From Phylloscopus collybita (Eukaryota; Chordata; Aves; Passeriformes; Phylloscopidae), in assembly GCA_027886175.1 (NCBI GenBank), contig JAJNNQ010000101.1:124001-188000 (forward strand): a DNA stretch of 64,000 nucleotides, given 5' to 3'. A program made the position numbers and the translations under genes. Positions 1 to 10,281 of the stretch are shown one piece after another. The first letter of the stretch is position 1. Each line of letters opens with the position of its first letter. The notes beneath the pieces were generated by a model. That model was not told where the DNA came from and made no database searches. It worked only from the letters and a program-made list of their open reading frames with translations.

Positions 1-76
1 CTCTGTCTCGGGCACAGAGCCATGGGTCAGAGATAAGGGGAAGGTAGGGTTGGGCTAAGATTAGAGCTTCAGGGGG
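1..76 (-). repeat. Fragment of an older LTR-like repeat, split by an LTR insertion
   Basis: This stretch and bases 846 to about 900 resemble the segment at about 21,255-21,400 (shared strings GGTCAGAGATA, GGAAGGTAGGGT and GAACACAAC). In that copy the two parts are contiguous, so here they flank a younger insertion at 77-845. It is probably part of the extended family G host seen at 19.25-21.54 kb. The strand is uncertain. Confidence 0.5.
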
Positions 77-845
77 TGCCTTGGGTTATGGAAAACAAAA
101 ATGTGTATTCTATTTTCATCTCCTGAAAGCACTGTTCTTTACTCTGGGAGGAGGAGGTTGGTTACCTTTTGTCAATGGACCAACTGTAGGGCTTTGTTTG
201 TTATCTGTTCCACCACCTGTCCTCCCTCCAGCGGGTTATTTGTCTGCTAATGGGTCATTAACACCTCCCCAAACTAACACATCCCCAAACTGTACCCTCC
301 CCAAAGCAGCACATCCACATCCCATCATCCCAGTGGGAGATGCTCCACCCAGTGTGGGGAGCCAACCATTCCTACCTGGATAAAAACTGAGACACAGGAA
401 CATGAAGGCATCCAGCTTCACCCGATTCCTGGAGGAAGAGTGGACCCCTTCTCACCATCCCTGGACCCTTCTCACCACCCCTGGACCCTTTTCTCTCAGG
501 ATCATCTCTGCCCCACCAGAACCACCTCTGCCACTCCAGGAGGACTCACTGTGGGCTGCTCCCAACCCCCTGACCAACAGGGTGTCAGGTTGGAGCTCTG
601 ACTCTGTCAGGGTTCTCCAGGATTGTTGTTTGTTTGTTTGCTGGTTTGGTTGGGTGGTTTTGTTTTCTACTACATTTGTATTGTTAATATTCCCAGTAAA
701 GAACTGTTATTCCCATTCCCAAATCTTTGCCTGAAAGCCCTGAATTGCAAAATTATAATTTGGAGGGGGTGAGGGGTTTCCATTCCCCATTCCAAGGGAA
801 ACTCCAGCTTTCCCTGGCAGACACCTGTCTGTCCAAACCAGGACA
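77..845 (-). mobile_element. Solo LTR, family A (5-bp TSD)
   Basis: On the minus strand the element opens with TGTCCTGGTTTGGACAGACA at 845 and closes with CCATAACCCAAGGCA at 77, the same termini as the copies at 19.46, 24.19, 40.10 and 46.33 kb. It is flanked by GGGGG at 72-76 and GGGGG at 846-850. That is a perfect 5-bp target-site duplication, although low-complexity. TG...CA ends and a 5-bp duplication fit an ERVL-type LTR. No gag, pol or env sequence is attached, so it is a solo LTR left by recombination. Confidence 0.85.
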
Positions 846-909
846 GGGGGTCTCTGGGGGAAAAACCATTTTCCCCCGAGGAACACAACAAGAGTTTCCC
901 TCCGGAGCT

Positions 910-1276
910 GCTGCAAACCCATCCCCAGGAGCGCTCCCTCCCTCCCTCCCTCCCTCCCGGCTTTATCTCCTCCATTCCATAGGAATCACTGGTGAGGGAG
1001 GGGAGGAGGCCCTGGCAGGGCACAGGGCGGCATTGAGAGCCCGGACAATGGGGTGATTCTCGCTCCCTGGGTGATACAATCAGGGCTGGCTGGTGGTGAG
1101 TCACTGCTTGTAAGGCCCCAAACCGATTGAGAGCTCTTGCCTCGTGCCACCGCCCCGCCACGGGGACAGTTGGGGTCACCGCCTGGCGCGGCAGCCAGGA
1201 CAGCTCGGCAGCACGGCCGGCTGCTTCTGCTGGCACGGGCAGCAGGGACTGAGGGGGCATTGTCCGGCCAGGGGGG
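910..1276. other. GC-rich non-repetitive stretch, no gene seen
   Basis: This is mixed unique sequence with a short CCCT run near 930-957. The part at about 1,040-1,140 is moderately complex and could be conserved. No open frame here survives outside repeat shadows. Confidence 0.3.
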
Positions 1277-1842
1277 AGGGACGGGATGGGATGGGGATGG
1301 GATGGGATGGGATGGGATGGGATGGGATGGGATGGGATGGGATGGGATGGGATGGGATGGGATGGGGATGGGGATGGGGATGGGGATGGGATGGGATGGG
1401 ATGGGATCCATGGGATGGGATGGGGATGGGATGGGATCCATGGGATGGGATGGGATGGGGATGGGATGGGGATGGGATGGGATGGGATGGGATGGGATGG
1501 GATGGGATGGGATGGGATGGGATGGGATGGGATGGGATGGGATGGGATGGGGTGGGATGGGGTGGGATCCATGGGATGGGGTGGGGATGGGATGGGATGG
1601 GATGGGATGGGGATGGGGATGGGGATGGGGATGGGATGGGATCCATGGGATGGGATGGGATGGGATGGGATGGGATGGGATGGGGACAGGGACAGAGATG
1701 GAGACAGAGATGGGGACACGGATGGGGACACGGATGGGAACAGGGACAGAGATGGAGACAGAGATGGGGACAGGGACACAGGGACAGGGATGGGGACAGG
1801 GATGGGGACAGGGACAGGGACACAGGGACAGGGATTCCTGCC
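1277..1842 (+). repeat. (GGGAT)n microsatellite with GGGGAT and GGGACA variants
   Basis: Bases 1,277-1,690 are almost pure GGGAT pentamers with GGGGAT hexamers and a few GGGATCCAT interruptions. Bases 1,685-1,842 degrade into GGGACA/GAGATG units. The G-strand has runs of three or four G separated by 2 nt, which is a strong G-quadruplex pattern. Long frames across it in several phases are repeat artefacts. Confidence 0.95.
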
Positions 1843-2029
1843 CTGGCAGTGCCCATGGAGCAGCGCTGGCACCGGGCTGTGCCAGGCTCCGGGGAGGGAG
1901 CAGTGCCGTGGATGCCCAGCCCCAGGGGGCTCCTGAGGAGCTCTGAGGCACAGAACACTGGGGTGGCCCCCAAACATCTCCCTGCAAGGACAGCAAACCC
2001 CTGAGGGGGGAGATCCACGGGGGGCTGGG

Positions 2030-2915
2030 GCTGTGACCCCACACTGGGGGATCCCTGGGAGCTGTGACCCCACACTGGGGGATCCCTGGGAGCTGTGACC
2101 CCACACTGGGCGGTCCCTGGGGGGCTGTGACCCCACACTGGGGGGCCCCTGGGAGTTGTCACCCCACACTGGGGGATCCCTGGGAGCTGTGATCCCACAC
2201 TGGGGGATCCCTGGGGGCTGTGACCCCACACTGGGGGGGTCCCTGGGGGGCTGTGACCGCACACTGGGGATCCCTGGGGGGCTGTGACCCCACACTGGGG
2301 GGTCCCTGGGGGGCTGTGACCCCACACTGGGGATCCCTGGGGGGCTGTGACCCCACACTGGGGGATCCCTGGGGGGCTGTGACCCCACACTGGGGGATCC
2401 CTGGGAGCTGTGACCCCACACTGGGGGATCCCTGGGGGGCTGTGACCCCACACTGGGGGATCCCTGGGGGGCTGTGACCCCACACTGGGGGGTCCCTGGG
2501 GGGCTGTGACCCCACACTGGGGGATCCCTGGGGCTGTGACCCCACACTGGGGGATCCCTGGGGGGCTGTGACCCCACGCTGGGGGATCCCTGGGGGGCTG
2601 TGACCCCACACTGGGGGATCCCTGGGGGGCTGTCACCCCACACTGGGGGATCCCTGGGGGGCTGTGACCCCACACTGGGGGATCCCTGGGAGCTGTCGCC
2701 CCACACTGGGGGATCCCTGGGGGGCTGTGACCCCACACTGGGGATCCCTGGGGGGCTGTGACCCCACACTGGGGGATCCCTGGGGGGCTGTGACCCCACA
2801 CTGGGGATCCCTGGGGGGCTGTGACCCCACACTGGGGGATCCCTGGGGGGCTGTGACCCCACACTGGGGGATCCCTGGGAGCTGTCGCCCCACACTGGGG
2901 GATCCCTGGGGGGCT
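2030..2915 (+). repeat. 31-32-bp minisatellite, about 28 units
   Basis: The unit core is GTGACCCCACACTGGGGG followed by ATCCCTGGGGGGCT. Units vary by one or two bases in G-run length and by GGGGGGC versus GGAGC. The long minus-strand open frames across it are read-through of the repeat with no domain. Confidence 0.95.
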
Positions 2916-3224
2916 GCAGGAGGTGCAGCCCCGTGCTGGCTCTGCTGTGTCACCCAGGGCTGCTGTCCCTGCTCCTGGCTGTCCCCACACGGGCAGGGCA
3001 GGGCCGGGGCCGGGCCCGCCCGGCTGGAGCCGCTCCCATCCCTCCGAGCCGCCGCGGGGCTCTCCGGGGGGGACACTCGAGTGCCATCGAATGGGGACAG
3101 CTTGACATCGGTGCCAGAGAGGGGACAGGGGCAGGGGACAGGGGCAGGACACCGCGTCACCGCCGGGGCACCGCCGGGAGCCGCATGGAAATGAACCGGG
3201 AGGGACCCCGGGGAGCCCACCCGG
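2916..3224. other. GC-rich spacer between two minisatellites
   Basis: Complex GC- and CpG-rich sequence (for example GCCGGGGCCGGGCCCG near 3,004). No splice-bounded exon or homology is recognised. Confidence 0.3.
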
Positions 3225-3625
3225 GACAGGAGGGGACGGGAGGGGACAGGAGGGGACAGGGGACAGGAGGGGATGGGGGACAGGAGGGGACGGGAGGGGA
3301 TGGGGGGGAACAGGGGACAGGAGGGGACAGGGGACAGGAGGGGATGGGGGGAACAGGGGACAGGAGGGGACAGGGGACAGGAGGGGATGGGGGACAGGAG
3401 GGGATGGGGGGGAACAGGGGACAGGAGGGGATGGGGGACAGGAGGGGATGGGGGACAGGAGGGGACACGGGATAGGAGGGGACAGGAGAGGACGGGAGGG
3501 GACAGGAGGGGACAGGAGGGGACAGGAGGGGACAGGGGACAGGAGGGGATGGGGGACAGGAGGGGACACGGGATAGGAGGGGACAGGAGAGGACGGGAGG
3601 GGACAAGGGACAGGAGGGGACAGGG
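3225..3625 (+). repeat. G-rich minisatellite (GACAGGAGGGG-type units)
   Basis: Roughly 10-20-bp units mix GGGACAGGAGGGG, GGATGGGGGACAGG and GGGAACAGGGG. The plus strand is purine-rich throughout and has many GGGG runs, so quadruplex formation is likely. Confidence 0.9.
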
Positions 3626-4045
3626 GCCCTGCGGCCCCCAGAGGAACAGGAGCTGCCCCGGCGATGTCTGGAGGAGATGTGAGAGCTGTCAGGTGGGCCC
3701 GGCTCCTCTCCAGGAGGACACCCCGGGCAGAGTCACCTCCCGGCCGAGCTGCGACAGCAGCCAGGGGACAGCAGCGAGTGTCCCCAGCTGGCGGCGGGCA
3801 GGCCCGGGGGCGCTGCGGGCAGGAGCAGCCTCCGGACAGAATTCTCAAAGACTTCTCGTCCCAAGCAGCGCTGGGCTCCTCCGGACAGGGCCGCTCAGGC
3901 CGGGCTGGCGTGGCTGCCCGGGGTTTGTCCCAGACAAAGCTCGGGAATCCCCCCCGGAGCCCCCCCTGCTCGGCCCCGGCTGCTCTCTGAGCATCGATCG
4001 CTCTCCCTTGGTCCTGCGGGGCACCTGGAGGGGCTGGGTGGTTCC
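3626..4045. other. GC-rich non-repetitive stretch
   Basis: CpG-containing unique sequence. A 108-codon open frame begins at 3,664, but its composition is arginine/glycine/proline-rich with no recognisable domain, so it is not called as a gene. Confidence 0.3.
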
Positions 4046-4620
4046 CGTGGTGGGACCCCAGCCCTGGAGGTGTCCCCTGGAGGTGGCACTCAGTGCTCTG
4101 GGCTGGGGACAAGGTGGGCACAGCTGGGACTGCCTGGGCTGGGAGGGCTTTGCCAGCCCCAGGGGTTTGGGGATTCTGTGATGAGCTGGGGAAGGGTCTG
4201 GAGCCCCAGGAGGGGCTGAGGGAGCTGGGAAGGGGCTGGAGGCCCAGGAGGGGCTGAGGGAGCTGGGAAGGGGCTGAGCCTGGAGCAAAGGAGGCTCAGG
4301 GGGGCCCTGGTGGCTCTGCACAGCTCCTGCCAGGAGGGGACAGCCGGGGGGGTCGGGCTCTGCTCCCAGGGCACAGGGACAGGAGGAGAGGGAACGGCCT
4401 CAGGCTGGGCCAGGGGAGGCTCAGCTGGGCCAGCAGCAGGAATTTCCCCATGGAAAGGGTGCTCAGGCCTTGGCAGGGGCTGCCCAGGGAGCTTTGCAGT
4501 GCCCAGCCCTGGAGGTGTCCCCTGGAGGTGGCACTCAGTGCTCTGGGCTGGGGACAAGGTGGGCACAGCTGGGACTGCCTGGGCTGGGAGGGCTTTGCCA
4601 GCACCAGGGATTTGGGGGTT
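4046..4620 (+). mobile_element. Two tandem CR1 LINE 3' fragments
   Basis: Bases 4,046-4,175 and 4,500-4,620 share TGGAGGTGTCCCCTGGAGGT through GGGCTTTGCCAGC. The second copy also carries the upstream part (4,180-4,500, including AATTTCCCCATGGAAAGGGT). Conceptual translation of this family gives remnants such as LPRELCSAQPWRCPLEVAL, resembling the degraded C-terminal end of the CR1 ORF2 reverse transcriptase. The 5' truncations are typical of LINE insertion. Confidence 0.8.
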
Positions 4621-5030
4621 TGGGGTTGGGTTCCCCTCAGGGCCCGGGGAGGGGCAGAGCAGCGCTGAGGAGCTCCCCGGGATCCTCCGGGGTTATCGGG
4701 TATCACAGAGCTGGGCTTGCCCCGGGGGCTCTGCCGCCTTCTCCTCAGCACTCAGCCTCTGAACAGGGCTTGGCTTTGCACTTCTCTGTGCCAGCTCCAT
4801 CCATTCCTCCGCTGCTGTTTCCTCAGGAACACGGGAATTTTTCCCTTTGGAAAAATAACACCCTTAGTGTCAAGAAGAAACTCTAAGTTCAGAAACAAAC
4901 AAATTCTCTTCTACATAATTTTTTTTCATACATTATTATCTTCTGTTTGTGTGTTGGTTTTGTTTTTTTTTTTTTTTTTTTAATTTTTTATTATCTTGTA
5001 TCATCTTTAATCTCTTTCTGGAAGACATCC
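4621..5030. other. Unique AT-leaning sequence with poly-T
   Basis: Mixed sequence passing into a poly-T run at about 4,965-4,980 and an AT-rich stretch. No feature is recognised. Confidence 0.3.
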
Positions 5031-5040
5031 CTCGAATGCC

Positions 5041-5135
5041 CCTTCCTTCCTTCCTTCCTTCCTTCCTTCCTTCCTTCCTTCCTTCCTTCCTTCCTTCCTT
5101 CCTTCCTTCCTTCCTTCCTTCCTTCCTTCCTTCTC
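5041..5135 (+). repeat. (CCTT)n microsatellite
   Basis: Uninterrupted CCTT tetramers, about 23 copies. Confidence 0.97.
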
Positions 5136-5159
5136 TGTCTTCTTTCCTGAGCCTTTATT

Positions 5160-5280
5160 CTGTTGGCTTTTCTTCCTTTTTTTCTCTTTCTCTTTCTCTT
5201 TCCCTTTTTTTATTTTTCTTTCTTTTCTTGTCTTTTTTTTTTTCTTTTTTTTCTTTTTTTTCTTTTTTTTTTTTTTTAAT
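5160..5280 (+). repeat. Polypyrimidine tract (CTTT/T-rich)
   Basis: Nearly pure C/T, with TCTTTC units giving way to T runs broken by single C. Homopyrimidine tracts of this kind can form triplex DNA. Confidence 0.9.
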
Positions 5281-5570
5281 CTCTTTGCCTCTTCCTCTCT
5301 CAACCACACCCAAACAACGCCAGGAGCTCTACCTCCAGCAGTTTGGATCTCCCTTTATTCCCTGCTGGATCCTTGCTGGTGTTTTCCAGAGGGTTCGGGG
5401 ACCCCGCCGAGCTTCCCTCAGGAAGATCCCCGCTCAAGCGCCGCGAATTTTCTGGTTTTAGTGATTTTTCTCTCCCCGTTGTGCTCCTTTTACAGCGGCG
5501 GGAGGTGCGAGGAGCATCACGCAGCCCCCGGGCTGTGTCCCTGGTGGAGCCCAGCGCGGGGCGATGCTCC

Positions 5571-5830
5571 AGCGGAGCCCGCGGGAGGATTCCCGGAGCC
5601 CGCGGGAGGATTCCCGGAGCCCGCGGGAGGATTCCCGGAGCCCGCGGGAGGATTCCCGGTACCCGCGGGAGGATTCCCGGAGCCCGCGGGAGGATTCCCG
5701 GAGCCCGCGGGAGGATTCCCGGTACCCGCGGGAGGATTCCCGGTGCCCGCGGGAGGATTCCCGGAGCCCGCGGGAGGATTCCCGGAGCCTGCGGGAGGAT
5801 TCCCGGTACCCGCGGGAGGATTCCCGGGGT
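5571..5830 (+). repeat. CpG-rich 21-bp minisatellite, about 12 units
   Basis: The unit is AGCCCGCGGGAGGATTCCCG plus one G. Variants change the AGCC start to TACC, TGCC or AGCCTG. Every unit contains a CGCGG core, so the array is a dense CpG cluster next to the candidate regulatory island that follows. Confidence 0.95.
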
Positions 5831-5839
5831 TTGCCGGAG

Positions 5840-6540
5840 CTCCGGAGGCTCGGGCAGGGCGCTGGCAGCTGCAGCCGCTGCCGGGGCAGCACCCTCGGCA
5901 GGTTCAAGCCGGCCCTTTGTGCACAAAAAACCCAGCGCTGAATTAAAAAAAAAAACACAACAACAAACGAGCGCGGCTGGAAAGCTCTCGGCGGAGGGAG
6001 CGAACTCATCAGAGAGAGAGAGAGAGAGAGAGAAAATCATCCTCGTGAAGAGCAGGGAGATACTGAGAAGCCTCAAAGTATATTAGAGCAGCTTAGAGCT
6101 CTCGATGTGGGGGAGAAACCTCGGATATTATCCCCGGCGCTAAGGAGATTATCAATGGATTTCACTCCCCAATCCTTTTTACGGCACCCATCTCATTAGA
6201 ATGAGTAATAAAGATGACATCACGGAGAGGTCTAATTGATCAAAAAGAGCTCCCTTTGGCTGTGTCCAGATTCACTCCCGCATTCAAATGCCATTTTCCT
6301 TCCCCCTCCCGTCCCCTCTCCATAGACCCAGCCCTGCCTTTGACGGAACAGTTGAAAAGTTTTAAGTATCAAATCAAACTCCGGGTCGTTATTATGCAAA
6401 GCTTTCCCCCCCCCCTCCCCTCCCACCGCAGTACCGCGCTTTGGTAAATGACCTCTATTAGCATCCAGATTGACTGGGGATTACCAGAAGGTTTCCCCAA
6501 ATAATCATCAGAAAATGTCTTTCGAAGGGCTGCTTTCCCT
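5840..6540. promoter_or_regulatory. Candidate conserved non-coding element block
   Basis: After a short (GA)n at about 6,010-6,033 the sequence becomes complex and moderate in GC. It contains TCTAATTGATCAAAAAG, CATTAGAATGAGTAATAAAG and GGATTATCA-like strings, quite unlike the neighbouring simple repeats. It has no open frame with coding character. Homeodomain-type ATTA motifs and a GATGACATCAC CRE/AP-1-like site are visible. Conservation is inferred, not measured. Confidence 0.45.
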
Positions 6541-6860
6541 CCCTCCCCCGGCCCGGCACAGCCCGGCCCGGCTCGGTTCGGCTCGGCTCCTTCTGCCCCC
6601 GGCTCTGTCCCCAGATGGTCGCGGGGCTCTTCTTTTTCTCCAGCCCGGCTCTGAATAGACCCCGGGATTCCCGGCGGGGGGAAATGGGTTTGTTTTTTTG
6701 TGGGGAATTTGGCCGCAGGTGCCCCCCCAGCCCGGATTTCCCTCCCTGCCCGGCCGGGAGCAGCCGGAGCCGAGCAGGCACGGGGCACGGATGGGTGAGG
6801 TCTGCTCTGCATCCACATGGAGCTGCTCGGGTCCTGGCGGGATCGGCCCCTTGTCGGCAA
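6541..6860. other. CpG-rich segment
   Basis: Contains repeated GGCTCGG/GGCCCGG pentamer-like strings near 6,550-6,590 and CCGGCCGGGAGCAGCCGG near 6,750. It could be a small CpG island, but no transcription start is demonstrable. Confidence 0.35.
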
Positions 6861-7440
6861 CGGAGAGGCTGAGGGAGCTGGGATGGGGCTGGAGAATTCC
6901 TGAGGGAGCTGGGGAAGGGGCTGGAGAATTCCTGAGAGAACTGGGAAGGGGCTGGAGAATTCCTGAGGGAGCTGGGAAAGGGCTGGAGAATTCCTGAGGG
7001 AGCTGGGGAAGGGGCTGGAGAATTCCTGAGGGAGCTGGGCAGGGTCTGGAGCCCCAGGAGGGGCTGAGGGAGCTGGGAAGGGGCTGAGCCTGGAGCAAAG
7101 GAGGCTCAGGGGGGCCCTGGTGGCTCTGCACAGCTCCTGCCAGGAGGGGACAGCCGGGGGGGGTCGGGCTCTGCTCCCAGGGCACAGGGACAGGAGGAGA
7201 GGGAACGGCCTCAGGCTGGGCCAGGGGAGGCTCAGCTGGGCCAGCAGCAGGAATTTCCCCATGGAAAGGGTGCTCAGGCCTTGGCAGGGGCTGCCCAGGG
7301 AGCTTTGCAGTGCCCAGCCCTGGAGGTGTCCCCTGGAGGTGGCACTCAGTGCTCTGGGCTGGGGACAAGGTGGGCACGGGGCACAGCTGGGACTGCCTGG
7401 CCTGGGAGGGCTTTGCCAGCCCCAGGGATTTGGGGATTCT
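6860..7440 (+). mobile_element. CR1 LINE 3' fragment with an internal 31-bp tandem repeat
   Basis: The 7,040-7,440 part matches the common CR1 copy (GGAGCCCCAGGAGGGGCTGA, AATTTCCCCATGGAAAGGGT, TGGAGGTGTCCCCTGGAGGT, ending GGGGATTCTGTGG). Upstream, 6,875-7,035 is about five units of a 31-bp repeat (TGAGGGAGCTGGGAAGGGGC plus TGGAGAATTCC) built from CR1 sequence itself. Confidence 0.8.
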
Positions 7441-7544
7441 GTGGAATTTTGCCATTTTAACACCCGTGTCCCCCCCTGAGGGATTTCAGCCCCTGAGCAC
7501 CTCCAGGGGATGCAGCCGGGATTTCCCACAGCCCCACACGCACA

Positions 7545-7660
7545 GAATTCCCAAATCCCTGGGGCTGGCAAAGCCCTCCCAGGCCAGGCAGTCCCAGCTG
7601 TGCCCACCTTGTCCCCAGCCCAGAGCACCGAGTGCCACCTCCAGGGGACACCTCCAGGCA
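7545..7660 (-). mobile_element. CR1 LINE 3' end fragment
   Basis: Reverse complement of the same CR1 tail, running from CCCAAATCCCTGGGGCTGGC to CACCTCCAGGGGACACCTCC. It lies opposite the plus-strand CR1 that ends 100 bp upstream. Confidence 0.8.
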
Positions 7661-7679
7661 TTTCCCGAGCACTTCCAGG

Positions 7680-7900
7680 TGATTTCCCCACCTGCCCGAG
7701 GCGGCTGCAGGCGGCAGAGTGGGGAGGGGTGAGGTGCAGTGACACAGACACGGCTTGCTGATTACAGACAGGAATGAACTGATTAATTAGCGCCGCTAAA
7801 AGGTGACCAGCTGCGGGCAGCGATGCAGAAAAGTGTCGACGGCGGCCCAGGGAAATGTTTGCCGTGTTGAGGGTGACCCGCAGAGCCCCGGGGCTGCCCG
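7680..7900. promoter_or_regulatory. Candidate conserved non-coding element
   Basis: Complex sequence with CTGATTAATTAGCGCCGCTA and neighbouring non-repetitive strings. The ATTAATTA core is homeodomain-like. There is no coding frame. Confidence 0.35.
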
Positions 7901-8400
7901 TCACTGAACCTGGCACCTCGGGCCAGCCCGTGCTGCTGCTGTCACCGCCCTGCTGTCCCAAAGTGTCCCCAAGGGCCTCAACCCGCGGCTCCTCAGCCCC
8001 CAGCTCCAGCCAGGAGCTCCAGCGCTGCCCGGGGGGCTCCGGGGGGGATCAAATCTTGCTCCTTTCCCCAAAAGCAGAGGTGCCAATCGCCCCCCCCCGA
8101 GTGGGAAATGCCACCCAGCTCCACCTTCCCCTTGTTTTTCCCTTGGGTGGGGGTAATAAAATACCCCGCAGGTAAAATCATTAAAATGTCCCGCAGGTGG
8201 GGGGTTCTGTTTGTTCTGCTTTCCCCCCCTCATTTCCTTCCCTTCCAGCACAGCTCACAGCGTTCCCCAGTGCAGGGATGGATGGTGGGATCAGAGATGC
8301 AGGCAAGGTGCTCTGCTGGAAGGACCCAGCCCTGCACGGACACCCCAACAACCCCAACACTTCCTCATTCTCTGGAAAGGCACCTCAAGGTGTTTTATCT
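7901..8400. other. Unique sequence, no gene seen
   Basis: Mixed sequence with CCCGCAGGTAAAATCATTAA and CCCGCAGGTGGGG as a loose internal duplication near 8,165-8,205. Confidence 0.3.
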
Positions 8401-8452
8401 TTTTTTTTTCTTTTTCTTTTTTTTTTTTTTTTTCTTTTTTTTTTTTTTTTTA
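8401..8452 (+). repeat. Poly-T tract
   Basis: T-rich run broken by single C residues. Confidence 0.9.
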
Positions 8453-8454
8453 AT

Positions 8455-8665
8455 GGAGTTGGGATTGAAAGTGCCAGACAGTGTTTCTTGTTTGGATTCA
8501 GATGTTTGTTAATTCTTATCCACGTCACAGTCTCACCATGAATGCTACAGCACTCCAAGCTAACAAACTAAAAATCCCCCAATCCCCCATCTCTCTCTCT
8601 ACAAGGCCTTTAAAGCACAAACTGTCCAATTAGAGAAATGACATCTCAGTTATTGCTGGCAGAAC
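8455..8665 (-). mobile_element. Partial copy of repeat family J
   Basis: Shares TTGTTTGGATTCAG, CCACGTCACAGTCTCAC and CTCTACAAGGCCTTTAAAGC with the fuller J copies at 8.74-9.60 and 38.65-39.49 kb. It is more diverged and truncated. Orientation follows the neighbouring copy. Confidence 0.6.
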
Positions 8666-8739
8666 ATTTACTCCTGGTTGAAAAGGAGGAGAACCCCATG
8701 CAAGTTCTTTCTGGAAATTCCAGACCCTGGGACAGTGTG

Positions 8740-9600
8740 GGGTTTTTATCTTCTTCTCCTATCAGAGTTGGGAGTGTTAAACACTCCAGAGATGTTATTT
8801 CGTGTTTGGACTCAGGTGTTTATTAATTCTTCTCCACGTTACAGTCTCACAAGCTGTGAGCAGAAAATGGTTCTGTCTCTCTACAAGGCCTTTTAAGCAC
8901 AAACTGCCCAATTAAGAGATGACCCTCAATTACTTTTACTTTTACCCCAACACCCAACCCCCCCTGGCCCGCAAGGCCACTTTTCTCTCCAATCACCAAA
9001 CCCCACCCAGCCCATGGAGAAGAAGGTGGAAAAGAAGGGCTCAGCCTCTGCCCTGAGCCCTCCACCCTGCTTTCTGTCTATTCCTGCCTTCTCAACCCTT
9101 CAGCTGGGAGTTTGGCCCCCTGTGCTGTCACACACTTCCATGCCAAGCCCAGCCCCACAATCCCAGCGCTGCCCCTCAATTTTGGGAGCCTCCTGCAGGG
9201 CCTCAGGTGGGATGCAGGGTTTGCTTGGGGCTCAGTGCCTGGCAGCACAGGGAGCTGCAATCCTCACTGCCCAGGGCTCCAAGCCCAAGGGCTCCCCCAG
9301 CTCCTGCCATCACCTGAGCAGCAAACAAATTAACCAAGCCCGCAGGAGAGACTTGATGAACTTTGGGAGCTTTTCTGCCTGAAACTCTGAACCTCGAACC
9401 TTCTGACAGAACAAAATCCTTCCAGGTTGCCAGGAGGCACCAATGGTTCGTCGTGGAACAGTTCTCTGTGGAATTATTGGATTCCCTGATAATTCTATCT
9501 GGTTTTCCTCCTGTAAAGGATTGCTTATCATGAAATGTGACTGACTCTGTCTGTGGGCACGTGGCTCCCCTTTGGTACCTCGGTGCCCTCCTTGGTTTTT
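8740..9600 (-). mobile_element. Repeat family J copy (LTR-like), inverted twin at 38.65 kb
   Basis: From about 8,770 to 9,597 this is almost exactly the reverse complement of 38,652-39,490. The two diverge abruptly after CTCCTTGGT at about 9,597. On the minus strand it contains TTAATAAACACC, consistent with an LTR polyadenylation signal. A 122-codon open frame on the plus strand (9,014-9,382) is translated identically in both copies but resembles no family I know. The exact termini are uncertain. Confidence 0.65.
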
Positions 9601-9880
9601 TCCCTCAATCCTCATTTTGGGTTGGGCCTGGCCTTTCCCCAGTGGACCTGGGCCCAACCTGGTGCTTTCACAGCAATTCAAACAAGAGCAAAGTCCCGAG
9701 CTCAGCATCTCCAGAGCAAAACAATTTCTGCTTGAGGGGAGAAAGGGGCTGATACTGAACTCCTGGGGCCTTTTTGGGTTTGGGGTATTTTTTATTTTTT
9801 ATTTTTTTTGTCACTTTGGTCATCAAGTATTTCTTGATTCAATTGTTTTAGTGTCTATTTTAATGTCTATTTGTTAATAC
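9601..9880. other. Unique sequence ending in T/A-rich tract
   Basis: No gene or repeat recognised before the AT-rich region. Confidence 0.3.
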
Positions 9881-10240
9881 AAACATTTATTAGTATTTAT
9901 ATAGTATTTATATAATATTTATATAATATTTATATAACATTTATATAATATGATATTATAATATATTATAATATATATAAAGTATATATTACATAAATAT
10001 AATATATATAATAAATACATATATATTATATATTATATATAAATATATATTACATAAATATAATATTATACAATATTATATATTATATATTATGTGATAT
10101 TTATATTTTATTATTTTATATATTTATTATAATTATATATTTATAATTTTTATATTTATAGAATAATCATATTATAGTTATATATTAATATATTGACATC
10201 GATATTTATATTATTAAATATTACTATTTACTGATTTCTT
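9881..10240. repeat. AT-rich low-complexity region
   Basis: Consists of TATAATATTTATATA-type strings, essentially pure A/T for more than 300 bp. Likely easily unwound DNA. Confidence 0.9.
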
Positions 10241-10281
10241 TTTTACATTATTGTATCCTACGTGTGTGCATTAACAGGATT

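Noticed and set aside
1277..1690. GGGAT array considered as interstitial telomere repeat
   Set aside because: The unit is GGGAT, not TTAGGG, and no TTAGGG runs are present.
670..4121. Minus-strand frames of 741 and 981 codons and plus-strand frames rich in G/W/D/M
   Set aside because: They run through the GGGAT, 32-bp and G-rich arrays and part of an LTR. Overlapping phases on both strands are equally open.
4310..4762. 150-codon frame MALHSSCQEG..., recurring at 28.1, 43.7, 50.5 and 56.5 kb, as a gene family
   Set aside because: It is a degraded CR1 ORF2 C-terminus and 3' end present at every CR1 copy, in either strand.
9014..9382. 122-codon frame identical in two places, considered as a real gene
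   Set aside because: Conserved only because the two J repeat copies are near-identical at DNA level. The sequence shows no domain and no selection signature.
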